Assembly: GCA_009911365.1 (NCBI GenBank)
Contig: QXXF01000003.1
Location: forward strand, 248,001 to 312,000
DNA from: Clostridiales bacterium
GTDB lineage: Bacteria > Bacillota > Clostridia > Peptostreptococcales > Anaerovoracaceae
Direction of reading: 5' to 3'
Length of the DNA: 64,000 nucleotides
Shown: one piece after another, positions 8,948-17,447 of the stretch
Numbering within the stretch: the first letter of the stretch is position 1
Layout of the letters: each line of letters starts with the position of its first letter
Translations under genes and position numbers: made by a program
Notes under the pieces: generated by a model
Database searches by the model: none
Told to the model about the DNA's origin: nothing
What the model saw: the letters and a program-made list of their open reading frames with translations, nothing else

Positions 8948-10108
8948 ATGATAAAAGGATTGACTGCCATTATAAATGGAAACGTTTTTAACGCAAAAGA
9001 AAAGTGCATGGAGGCAAAGAACCTCTACTATCAAAAAGGAAAAATCGTAGAAGGCTATCAGCTAAAAGATGCGGAAGAAGTCATTGACGCTGCTGGAAAG
9101 TATGTGCTGCCAGGCCTTATTGACCTGTATGCGCATTACTACTATGGAGGCTGCAACCTGGGCATCAACGCAGACATCGTATGCCCTGGGCAGGGCGTCA
9201 CAACGTCAGTGGATGCGGGTTCTGCGGGCATCATGAATTTCGATTCGTTTTATCGCAGTGACATCACAAGAGCGATGACAGAGATCAAGGCATATATTAA
9301 CGTGTCTCCGGAAGGCGTGAAAGCCGCTTATAAACACGGGGAAACATGCGATCCTGACGATATGCTCTATGAGGAGATTTTTGGTTTTTTCAAGAAATAT
9401 CCGGATGTCATCAAGGGCCTAAAGATGAGAATTTCCAAAGAAACCACAGAAGGGTACGGGCTCGCTCCCCTGGAAAAGTCCATTGAAATCGCAAATAAGA
9501 TCAAGGAGCAAGGTTATCCATGCATCGTTGCCGTTCATGTAGCCAATATCCCGGAAGATGCGCCTATTGAAGGGGTTCTCAAGCTACTGAGAAAGGGCGA
9601 TTCCTATACACACCTTTATCAAAATCTGGGCGAGACCATATTCGATGAAAACAGACATGTGAAAAAATTTTTGTACGAAGCAAGGAAACGGGGCGTACTG
9701 TTTGAAACTGGAAATGGAAATATCCATTGGTCTATCAACAACCTGACTGATGCCTATGAAGAAGGCTTTTATCCTGATATTATCAGTTCTGATCTGGTAC
9801 AGTCCAGCATCTGGAAGCGGCCTTCCTATGGATTGATTAACGCAATGAACACTTCTCTCATGTGTGGAATGGATCAGTTGGACATCCTGCGGGCCGTTAC
9901 CTATAACCCAGCTGCGGCCATTGGGATGGAGCGGGAAATCGGCACCCTGGAGGCTGGTAGCCGGGCGGATATCGCTATCCTGGACGTGATGGATGTAAAG
10001 CAGACCTTCTTCGACCGGTTTGGCGGCGAAAGGGAGAGCCAGCGGGTATTCGTGCCTTTGATGACCATTCGCGGGGGCAAGCCTGTTTTTCGGCAATCGT
10101 TCTTCTAG
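8948..10108 (+). CDS. Amidohydrolase-superfamily metal hydrolase (EF_0837/dihydroorotase-like) with altered metal motif
   Basis: 386 residues. A small N-terminal beta domain leads to the TIM barrel at GLIDLYAHYYYGG. In this family the first metal site is normally Asp-x-His-x-His; here it reads D59-L-Y61-A-H63, so one ligand is Tyr. The other expected residues are visible: a lysine in KGLKMR, His in AVHVAN and THLYQN, and an Asp in ISSDLVQ. The C-terminus returns to the beta domain (GTLEAGSRADIAILD). The start at 8948 follows GGGGGGAGAG. The gene sits between a dehydrogenase and a TRAP transporter, consistent with cutting a C-N bond in an imported substrate or its product. The Tyr substitution may mean a one-metal enzyme or altered chemistry. 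Confidence 0.82.
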   Translation: MIKGLTAIINGNVFNAKEKCMEAKNLYYQKGKIVEGYQLKDAEEVIDAAGKYVLPGLIDLYAHYYYGGCNLGINADIVCPGQGVTTSVDAGSAGIMNFDSFYRSDITRAMTEIKAYINVSPEGVKAAYKHGETCDPDDMLYEEIFGFFKKYPDVIKGLKMRISKETTEGYGLAPLEKSIEIANKIKEQGYPCIVAVHVANIPEDAPIEGVLKLLRKGDSYTHLYQNLGETIFDENRHVKKFLYEARKRGVLFETGNGNIHWSINNLTDAYEEGFYPDIISSDLVQSSIWKRPSYGLINAMNTSLMCGMDQLDILRAVTYNPAAAIGMEREIGTLEAGSRADIAILDVMDVKQTFFDRFGGERESQRVFVPLMTIRGGKPVFRQSFF

Positions 10109-10110
10109 CG

Positions 10111-10149
10111 TCGCCGCCTAGTTGGAGATTACGGCAGAATAGGCGGCGA
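10111..10149. other. Intercistronic hairpin before TRAP genes
   Basis: Perfect 10-base arms TCGCCGCCTA and TAGGCGGCGA with a 19-base spacer and no T tract. It lies between the amidohydrolase stop and dctQ and may stabilise the upstream message or lower downstream expression. Confidence 0.6.
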
Positions 10150-10204
10150 TAGCTGTCACAAGTAACAACTGGGCACAACACCAGCTTTGAAAAAGGAGGA
10201 GAAA

Positions 10205-10711
10205 ATGAAACTATTGAAGTGGATCGACGATTACTTTGAAGAAACCCTAATGGCAATTATGCTGGCTGCGATCACACTGATCACTTTTGTGCAGATTTTC
10301 ATGAGATTTATCATCGGCCAGGCAATGTCCTTCCCAGAAGAATTATGCAGGTATATCTTTATTTGGCTGTCATTTTTGGGGATCAGTTATTCCATTAAAG
10401 CAGGGAATTCATTGAAAGTGGATATTTTGGAGACATTTATTCCTAAAATAAAAACAGTGCTGAATCTGGTCCAGAATATCGTCTTTTTCGCTTTCTGCGT
10501 TGTCATGATCTGGCAGGGATTTATCGCTGTGGGTAAAATCGTGGTTTATAACCAGACGAGTGCGGCCATGGGCATGCCCATGTGGATCGTATACGCCGCA
10601 TTTTTGACAGGATGCGTCCTGGCGATCCTGCGTCTGATCCAAGTGTTTTACAAGATGATCAGACGCACGGTGAAAAAGAGTGAAAGTGAAGTTCTGGAAT
10701 CAAATCAGTGA
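10205..10711 (+). CDS. dctQ: TRAP transporter small membrane subunit (DctQ)
   Basis: 168 residues, four predicted membrane segments (about 17-37, 48-66, 88-110, 128-148). The pattern FPEELCRYIFIWLSFLG around residues 42-58 is typical of DctQ, followed by a periplasm-side MGMPMW. Start at 10205 chosen for the AAGGAGG seven bases upstream. It should pair with the large subunit encoded next and with the binding protein at 12050 to import a carboxylate using a sodium gradient. Since the DctM gene is broken, this subunit may now be idle. Confidence 0.9.
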   Translation: MKLLKWIDDYFEETLMAIMLAAITLITFVQIFMRFIIGQAMSFPEELCRYIFIWLSFLGISYSIKAGNSLKVDILETFIPKIKTVLNLVQNIVFFAFCVVMIWQGFIAVGKIVVYNQTSAAMGMPMWIVYAAFLTGCVLAILRLIQVFYKMIRRTVKKSESEVLESNQ

Positions 10712-10727
10712 GAGGAGGGGGACTTAA

Positions 10728-11953
10728 ATGAGTGGTTTATCAGTTTTAGCCATTGTTTTCGTAGGATTATTAGTATTAGGCGTTCCCATTGGAGTCAGCG
10801 TTGGGTGGTCCATGATCGCTGTGGCGCTGTTTACAGATGTCCATGGCGTAACGGGGGAATATGTTTATCGAAACATTGCCAGCTGCCTGGATTCTTATGT
10901 GATCCTTGCGGTGCCGCTGTTTATCTTCTGCGGCGTTGTCATGGGACGGGGCGGTATCAGCAAAAGGCTGTTCGACTTTTTCGGGTATTTCATCGGTAAC
11001 ATCACTGCGGGGCTGCAAGCAACGGTAGTTATCACCTGCCGCTTTTATGCGACCTTGGATATGACAGGGTATGGACAACTGCCTTTATTTCCGTGGCCGG
11101 AACGCTAGGTGTCATGATCCCGCCAAGCATACCGTTTATCTGGTACGGGATCACGGCCAGCGAATCCATTAGTGATTTGTTCATCGCTGGGATTCTTCCA
11201 GGATGTTTGGTGGGGATCTTCCTCATTGGTTACGGGTATGTTTACTGGAAAATCAAAGGGGAAGACAAAGAGAAGATACATGCCAGCGTATCGGTAATGA
11301 GGAAAAAAGGATTCATACAAGTATTCAAGGAAAGCTTTTTCGCAATTTTGATGCCAGTGATCATTTTGGGCGGCATCTACAGCGGAGTCATGACCCCGAC
11401 AGAGGCCGCTTGCATTGCTGTGATCTATTCCTTTATCATCAGTCAGTGCGTGTATAAAACATTATCCTTTAAGGATTATCCGGAAGTGTTTCGGGAAACA
11501 CTGAAAACTTTGGCTTCTGTCATGTATATCGTGGCTGTGGCTATGGCCTTTGGCAGAGTCCTGGCCTTGATGGGCGTGCCGACAGTGGTCAACAATGCGG
11601 TGACCAGCATTTTTAGCTCAAAGATAGCCATTATTTTGTTCATGGTTGTGATCATGATTCTGCTGGGAATGGTCATGGAAGTAGTCAGTGCCCTCTTGAT
11701 CATCGCACCGATTTTTATTCCGATCGCCACATCCATTGGGATTGATCCAGTCCATTTTGGCGTGATCATGATCGTGGTCCTTGCCACAGGCTTTGTCACT
11801 CCTCCAGTGGGGTTGAATCTGTACGTAGCCAGTGGAATGAGCGGGGTGGGGATCATGCCCCTTGGCAAGAAAACCTATCCAATCCTCGGAGTCTTTATGA
11901 TCGCTGCGCTGCTGATCGTATTTGTTCCTTGGTTCTCAATGGCTCTGCTGTGA
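10728..11953 (+). pseudogene. dctM: TRAP transporter large membrane subunit (DctM), internal deletion plus frameshift
   Basis: Two overlapping frames together make one DctM. The first part runs from the good start at 10728 (after GGAGGGGG) to ATVVITCRFYAT near 11055. The downstream frame resumes with GYDRVWTTAFISVAGTLG and continues to 11953. Compared with the intact DctM at 58572-59870, about 23-27 codons are missing, including the conserved AGSGTATV stretch, and the deletion is not a multiple of three, so translation ends at 11108. The rest of the gene is clean, so the lesion looks recent. Ribosomal frameshifting cannot rescue it because the conserved segment is absent. A sequencing or assembly error would have to remove about 70 bases to explain it. 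Confidence 0.85.
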
Positions 11954-12049
11954 GAATTTCTATAGGATAAAAAGTCATTAAAACATCATCAGCATTATTA
12001 CCAAGGCAGTGAAGTTGACGCTGCCACCATTGAAAAGGAGGAAGAGAAC

Positions 12050-13165
12050 ATGAAAAAGAAACTTGCTGTTTTGTTATCATTTGCCGTGATCGCCGTGTTC
12101 AGCCTGGCAGGATGCGGCGGCGGAGACTCCGGCTCGGGTTCCGCAGGTTCTGGTGAAAAGGCAAAGTTCGTGGTTGGACATTCCATGGCTGAGGACACCT
12201 CTTTTGGAAAAGCCAACGCACAGCTGGAAAAGGAACTGGAAGACAGCGGACTTTTCGATGTGGAAGTCTATGGCGCGAGCACTTTGGGCAGTGAGGCTGA
12301 GGTTATCCAGTCCGTTCAGATGGGTGAAACACAGTTGTACATGACCATTGCCGGCACCTATTCGTCATTTATACCAGCCGCTTATGTGTTCGACTATCAG
12401 ATGCCATGGATCGGCAATCCTGATGAAGGGTTAGAAGTTCTGCAGGCTGTTTACAATGACGAGGAATTCAGCTCTTACGTGAAAAAACAGTGCGAGGGTT
12501 CTGGCCTGAAAGTCATGGGATTCTCCACGCTGACCTACAGAACCTTTACCACTAACGACAAGGTCCAGGGTTTCTCCGATTGGAAGGGCATGAAACTGCG
12601 GACTCTGGAAAATCCGATCCACATGGCATCCATCAATTCCTGGAAAGCCACAGCCACGCCGCTGGCCTTTGGCGAAGTGTACGCTGGCCTGCAGCAGGGA
12701 CTGCTGGACGGACAGAGCAACCCAGTAGAGCCAACCTATTCCAGCAAACTCTACGAACCGCAGAATTACATTACCAATGCCAACCACGTATGGCACGTCG
12801 TAATCTGGACAGTCAGTGAAGAAAGTTGGAACAGCTATACCGAAGAACAGCAGAAAGTCCTGCAGACTGCGATTGACAATGCCTGCCAGACTATGACGGA
12901 TTACTGCGTGGAGCATAATGAAGAATATCTGAAATATTTCGCTGACAATGGATGCGACGCGCTCTATCTGCCATATGAGACGCTGAAGAAGATGCAGGAA
13001 TCTTCCCAGGCAGCAAACGACATGATTGCTGGCGATAAATACGCGGGAAAAGAAGCTTATGACCTGTGGATGAACAAGATCGAAGAAAAGACCAAAGAAT
13101 TAGGTTACGATCAGTCCAAGGAAACATATGAGAAGTATTTGAAGAGCATTGGGGAATTAAAATAA
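12050..13165 (+). CDS. dctP: TRAP transporter substrate-binding lipoprotein (DctP)
   Basis: 371 residues. Signal peptide with lipobox LAGC (C22), then a Gly/Ser linker and a DctP fold: VVGHSMAEDTSFGKA at the start, GMKLRTLENP about residue 180 and the hinge segment FGEVYAGLQQGLLDGQSNP that contacts ligand in this family. It should bind a carboxylate outside the membrane for the DctQ/DctM pair encoded upstream. Strong AAGGAGG site. It is the last gene of the operon. The ligand is not predictable here; proximity to dehydrogenases and an amidohydrolase suggests a hydroxy- or acylamino-acid. Confidence 0.92.
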   Translation: MKKKLAVLLSFAVIAVFSLAGCGGGDSGSGSAGSGEKAKFVVGHSMAEDTSFGKANAQLEKELEDSGLFDVEVYGASTLGSEAEVIQSVQMGETQLYMTIAGTYSSFIPAAYVFDYQMPWIGNPDEGLEVLQAVYNDEEFSSYVKKQCEGSGLKVMGFSTLTYRTFTTNDKVQGFSDWKGMKLRTLENPIHMASINSWKATATPLAFGEVYAGLQQGLLDGQSNPVEPTYSSKLYEPQNYITNANHVWHVVIWTVSEESWNSYTEEQQKVLQTAIDNACQTMTDYCVEHNEEYLKYFADNGCDALYLPYETLKKMQESSQAANDMIAGDKYAGKEAYDLWMNKIEEKTKELGYDQSKETYEKYLKSIGELK

Positions 13166-13203
13166 AAGTTCAAACAAAAATGTTTTAATGATTTGAGGCA
13201 TGG

Positions 13204-13240
13204 AGAGCCCGCGGTACATGATCATGTATGGCGGCTCTTC
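13204..13240. terminator. Stem-loop with 14-base palindromic tip after dctP
   Basis: AGAGCC and GGCTCT form the base and TACATGATCATGTA (13215-13228) is a perfect palindrome at the tip. There is no T run, so it may be a 3' stabilising hairpin rather than a true terminator. Confidence 0.45.
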
Positions 13241-13350
13241 GTGCGTTATTGAATCCTGTGAATCTTTGCCGGATTCGTGTATAATGAAGGAAAGGGTTGG
13301 CTAGACCATATGCTGGTGGCCGTGTCCTGCCGACTTAGGAGGGATAAAAA

Positions 13351-14286
13351 ATGGAAAATGTTAAGTGTCTATGCCAGGATATTTTGCAGGAATGCAGGAA
13401 AGTGATCGTTGGCAATGAAAAAGAAATCAAATTAATGATCATGTCGATTTTTTCCGGCGGACATGTTTTGATCGAAGCTGTTCCAGGCACGGGAAAAACC
13501 ACCCTGGTAAAAACCATGGCCAAGATCTTGGGGCTGGCCTCTGAACGGATCCAATTCGTGTCGGATCTCATGCCCAGTGATATCCTGGGGGTGACGATCT
13601 ATGACCAAAAGGATCAAGATTTCAAGTTTCGCAAGGGGCCGATTTTCACAAACATCCTTCTGGCAGATGAAATCAACAGAGCGGTTCCCAGAACACAGTC
13701 CGCGCTTCTGGAAGCCATGGAAGAGCACCAGGTGACTATCGATGGAAACCTATATGCTCTGGCAAAACCATTTGTGGTCATGGCCACTCAGAATCCTGTG
13801 GAATTCGAGAGCACCTTCAACCTGCCTCTGGCGCAGCTGGACCGATTTTTCGTGAAGATTTCTCTTTCCTACCCAAAGGCGGAAGAAGAGGCCTACATGC
13901 TGGCAAACATGAGGTTTGTCAATGACCTTCAAGAGGTTTCAACCATTACCCAGGCGGAGACCCTCTTGGAAATCCAAAGCACCTGTGAGGCCATACATGT
14001 TTCTGTGGAAATCATCGGATATGTGATGGACATCATCAAAGCCACCAGAGAGAAAAAGGAAATTTTGGTGGGAGCCAGTCCCAGAGCTGCGAAAAGCCTT
14101 GTCCAAGGGGCAAAGGCATGGGCCATGATCCAGGGCAGAGATTTTGTCACCCCAGATGATATCCAGGAGCTAGCTGTTCCTATGCTGGCCCACCGCATGA
14201 TCGTTAATCCCATGGGCACCGGAGCCGTCAAAGGCGGTGAGGCCATGATCAAAAAAATCATAGAAGAGACGAAAGTAAGAAAATGA
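13351..14286 (+). CDS. MoxR-family AAA+ ATPase
   Basis: 311 residues, usual MoxR length. Walker A VPGTGKT (44-50), Walker B LLADEINRA (from 103), sensor region ATQNPVEFEST and the arginine-rich LDRFF segment. The C-terminal lid holds GASPRAAKSL. MoxR proteins act as chaperone-like ATPases for neighbouring DUF58/VWA proteins, and that partner is encoded next with a 4-base overlap, so the operon is the standard MoxR-DUF58-membrane protein set. A possible -10 box TATAAT stands at 13280-13285, with AGGAGGG before the start. Confidence 0.93.
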   Translation: MENVKCLCQDILQECRKVIVGNEKEIKLMIMSIFSGGHVLIEAVPGTGKTTLVKTMAKILGLASERIQFVSDLMPSDILGVTIYDQKDQDFKFRKGPIFTNILLADEINRAVPRTQSALLEAMEEHQVTIDGNLYALAKPFVVMATQNPVEFESTFNLPLAQLDRFFVKISLSYPKAEEEAYMLANMRFVNDLQEVSTITQAETLLEIQSTCEAIHVSVEIIGYVMDIIKATREKKEILVGASPRAAKSLVQGAKAWAMIQGRDFVTPDDIQELAVPMLAHRMIVNPMGTGAVKGGEAMIKKIIEETKVRK

Positions 14287-15680
14287 ACAATGCCAAAGAA
14301 AAAAATGTTTTCATAGAAAACAACATGAGCTTCGCCAGTGTTCCCGCAGCTATCGCCGCACTGTTGATGGCCATTTTCGTCTCGCTAGTGGGATTGGAAG
14401 AATTGGCCCTGGTCTTTGTGTTTCTGTCAGCCATTGCCTTTTTTGCCTGTTTTTATAGCGGCAAGAGCGGTAAAGCATTGCGCTGTGAAATCTCCTTTCT
14501 CCGGTTCGCGGCCAGGATCGGGGAGCCTGTGATCCTAACCTGCAAAATCACCAATACAGGGAGAATGCCGCTGGTTAATGGCACAGTGCGAGTGCCCATA
14601 CAACGCTTCAGCGTGCTGGATCCTGAGTGCTCCCCGTATTACCGTCCCCTGACAACAGACGAGGCGGGAAAGGCCCGCATGTACCAGGTGGACACCGCGG
14701 GCATCATAGAATTTTCCTGTCCCGTGCTGCGGCAGGGAGAAACCGCGGAATACGAGACGGAATTGACGGCTGTTCAACGGGGTGAAGAAAAAATAGAACA
14801 AATCTATCTTTATTCCGGTGACCTGTTGGGATTGCGAAGAGGCTGTTTGCCCTTAGAAATGGAATCGCTGACCATCCTTGTCCATGTTCTGGCCATGGAC
14901 GTTGATCCGCAGCCATTTCTGCGCATTCAGGAAGATAGTTATCAGGGAGCAAAAGGAACGAGGAAAGATATTACGCTGCTCCATCATCTGCGGGAATATG
15001 AAAACGGAGATCACGCCAAACATATCAATTGGAAGGTATTTGCCAAAGAGCAAAGACTGAGGGTGGATATCCATGACTGCATGAAGATGTCCAGGATTCA
15101 TTTTATCTTTGATGGAGAAAGCTTTAACAATCAATTTGCCGATAAAGGGGAATTTGAGGTCACTCTGCGGGTGGTGCAGTCGTTGATCACCAGGCTCAAT
15201 GAAAAAGGCCTGGCCTGCGGGATCACGCTTCCCCGAGGAAATGAAACAGAGCCGATAACCATTGTCTGGCAGAATGATTGTTGCGCCGAAGCGATCAATC
15301 AGGCTCTGGCAAGATACCATATGATTCATACTGAGCCTGAGGAACCGGTAAAATTCACCATCCTCCAGGAACGCTCCAGTCTTTCTTCCGCCATTATCAA
15401 GGCCAGAGAGCAGAAAATCCAGCGGGAAGAAATACAAATCAATCGCTCAGAGTATGAACCTTCTGACATTATCCGCTATAGAGACGGGATCCAGCGGTTT
15501 TATTACTTTACTTACGATGCGGGAAAAGTGAACGATCCATTTACGGCGATCCTGCCAAAAGAAAAGATGGTTTATGTGTCTTATCGCTCTGTGCCATCTG
15601 CGGCGCGTCACAGGGATAAAACAATGATCCACCTTACATCGGTGGCAAGGGAGATCAAAAATGAGAGAACGGAACAATAA
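14283..15680 (+). CDS. DUF58 domain membrane protein
   Basis: 465 residues. Two membrane segments near the N-terminus (about 16-36 and 38-58), then a beta-rich extracytoplasmic or cytosolic region, then the DUF58 signature GTRKDITLLHHLREYENGD with INWKVFAK just after it (about residues 222-255), which precedes a von Willebrand A-like fold. It overlaps the MoxR gene by four bases and the next gene by twenty, so the three are translated together. The biological role of such operons is not well defined; stress resistance and envelope functions have been proposed for relatives. Confidence 0.88.
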   Translation: MNNAKEKNVFIENNMSFASVPAAIAALLMAIFVSLVGLEELALVFVFLSAIAFFACFYSGKSGKALRCEISFLRFAARIGEPVILTCKITNTGRMPLVNGTVRVPIQRFSVLDPECSPYYRPLTTDEAGKARMYQVDTAGIIEFSCPVLRQGETAEYETELTAVQRGEEKIEQIYLYSGDLLGLRRGCLPLEMESLTILVHVLAMDVDPQPFLRIQEDSYQGAKGTRKDITLLHHLREYENGDHAKHINWKVFAKEQRLRVDIHDCMKMSRIHFIFDGESFNNQFADKGEFEVTLRVVQSLITRLNEKGLACGITLPRGNETEPITIVWQNDCCAEAINQALARYHMIHTEPEEPVKFTILQERSSLSSAIIKAREQKIQREEIQINRSEYEPSDIIRYRDGIQRFYYFTYDAGKVNDPFTAILPKEKMVYVSYRSVPSAARHRDKTMIHLTSVAREIKNERTEQ

Positions 15681-16953
15681 CATCCTTTTGTGGATCACGG
15701 ATATTTATACAGTGAATCTCATTTTTTATTGCATGGTCAATATTTTTGTGGAAAAATTTCAGTTTCATCACCATGTGGATGGGATTGATCTTTGCATCCT
15801 GACTGGGATCGGGTTGTTTTCTTATATTGGGCAAAATCAGTTTGCGGCCAGGATCGGAGAAAATGGCAGAACAGTCATGGTCATAGCGGGCCTGCTGTTT
15901 GCGGCCATGGCCATTCATGGAACCCAGGGATACGAAAACTTTGGTACCCTTTTGCGGTACGTGGGCTGTGGGGTTTTGATCGGTCTGGCATGGCAGTCAA
16001 CAAAGGTCGAAGAGGATGAACATCTCTTTGTGCTGAAGATGGAAGTCATGATCGGCCTTGTGGTGCTGGCGGCGATCCTGGCGGCTGCGGGAAAAGGCCC
16101 TGGCATCAGCCAGGCCTATTTTCTGCTGGCGCTCCTGCTGAATTTGCTGTGCGTCACCAATGTGCGTATCTTTCGCTGCCATGCGGCTTTCTTTGGTTCA
16201 GCGGGAAGGGACTTAAAGATCAAAGCTTTGGCAGGACTCATCTATGGCGGCGGCTTGCTGGCCTGCCTGCTGTGGCTATTTCTCGGTCATAAGGCCCAGA
16301 GCTTGTGTGTGGCAGTGGGAAAGCAGCTGGCAGCTTGGGCCAAAACCCTGCTCTTTCATATGGAACAGATCCTGTTATGGATCTATGGGCATCTGGGCAC
16401 GGTCCGTAAGGATACTGCGCCGCTTCAAGTTATGGAAGAAAGCCATGAACAAGGCGGAGTCGATGTGACCATGGGTGTTGTGGTCATCCTCATCCTTGCG
16501 GCTTTGGTATTCACGCTGATGTTTGTGCTCCTTTGGGAAATCTTCAAAAAATGGCGGGCTGTGGAAAAAGTCAGAGCCCAAAGGCCGGAAAAGATAGTAA
16601 AAGAAAAGCGGCAAAGCCCCAGACGTTCTTTGGCTTTGTGGGTCAAGGAGCGAAAAGTGCGCAGGACTGGCCCGAAAAAGTTTTTATATAAACTGGCAAA
16701 GCTTTGCAAGCGGACAGAGTATAGAATGAAGGCTTCCGATACGCCCAAGTCTTTCATGGATAAAGTGGCCAAAGCCTATGCGCCGGAAGGTACGGCTTTA
16801 CGCCAAAAAATGGATGACATGGCAGCGGAGATCAATCGCTGTTATTATGCGCAGGCGTATTCTGCTGAAAATTTTTGTGACCGAGAAGCAGCAAGGTTAT
16901 TAAAGGAGATAAAAGCTGCGATTAGAAATAAGAAAAAAGAGCGAAAAACATAA
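15661..16953 (+). CDS. Polytopic membrane protein, probable DUF4129-type third member of the MoxR operon
   Basis: 430 residues. About six hydrophobic segments in the first half and one more at about 270-295, then a basic cytosolic tail with a helical domain near residues 330-425 resembling DUF4129 (KASDTPKSFMDKVAKAY). In related operons the third gene is usually a transglutaminase with such a tail; no transglutaminase Cys-His-Asp triad is visible here, so this is a reduced form. It overlaps the DUF58 gene by twenty bases, hence coupled translation. Confidence 0.7.
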   Translation: MRERNNNILLWITDIYTVNLIFYCMVNIFVEKFQFHHHVDGIDLCILTGIGLFSYIGQNQFAARIGENGRTVMVIAGLLFAAMAIHGTQGYENFGTLLRYVGCGVLIGLAWQSTKVEEDEHLFVLKMEVMIGLVVLAAILAAAGKGPGISQAYFLLALLLNLLCVTNVRIFRCHAAFFGSAGRDLKIKALAGLIYGGGLLACLLWLFLGHKAQSLCVAVGKQLAAWAKTLLFHMEQILLWIYGHLGTVRKDTAPLQVMEESHEQGGVDVTMGVVVILILAALVFTLMFVLLWEIFKKWRAVEKVRAQRPEKIVKEKRQSPRRSLALWVKERKVRRTGPKKFLYKLAKLCKRTEYRMKASDTPKSFMDKVAKAYAPEGTALRQKMDDMAAEINRCYYAQAYSAENFCDREAARLLKEIKAAIRNKKKERKT

Positions 16954-16975
16954 AAGAGAGCCACAGAGTGACTCC

Positions 16976-17298
16976 TCAGTGCAGTCCTAAAACGTACACC
17001 TCAAGTTCCGCCGCTGTATATGCGTTGTAACCCTTTGACGGTATATATTTGATGGAATTGCGGATTAGGCGCACGATGCAGTGCTGCGCCACAACATCCT
17101 TGAAGATGCTCCTTGCCCCTTCTTCCAATCCTGACACCCCGTCCATACTGATAAACAGCACATCCTCCACGCCCCTGGCCCGGATCTCGTCAAAGATCCG
17201 CATCCAGTAGTGCTTCCCTTCTGATTCACCGATCCACAGCCCAGCACGTCCTTTACGCCGTCCACGTCATAGCCCAGGAAAAACGAACAACGAAACAA
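16976..17298 (-). pseudogene. IS256-family (Mutator-type) transposase fragment
   Basis: Two minus-strand frames join into a transposase core: FLGYDVDGVKDVLG, then after a one-base frameshift near 17240, LWIGESEGKHYWMRIF, GVEDVLFISMDGVSGLEEG and QHCIVRLIRNSIKY, the region around the second catalytic Asp of IS256 transposases. Both ends of the gene and the terminal inverted repeats are missing. It lies immediately upstream of the second ATPase/nuclease copy and may mark how that copy arrived, though no clean boundary is visible. Confidence 0.8.
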
Positions 17299-17370
17299 AG
17301 GATATTTTTAAAGGAAAAAAGACCGCTCCGCCTTTGCCAATGAACTCTTGACACGATCTGCCATAACGCA

Positions 17371-17447
17371 CCGCTTGCCATTTCAAAGCCAGAATGTTAG
17401 AATAGACCCATGAAAAAGGGGGAAATCAAGAAAGGGCGGGAGAGAAT
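17371..17447 (+). repeat. Upstream block shared with 816-892
   Basis: Second copy of the 77-base leader, with a few substitutions only. It begins about 75 bases after the IS256 fragment. Similarity to the first copy fades upstream of the CCGCTTGCC at its left end. Confidence 0.85.
17375..17403 (+). promoter_or_regulatory. Sigma-70 type promoter of ATPase/nuclease copy 2
   Basis: TTGCCA, 17 bases, TAGAAT, conserved with 820-848. Confidence 0.6.
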
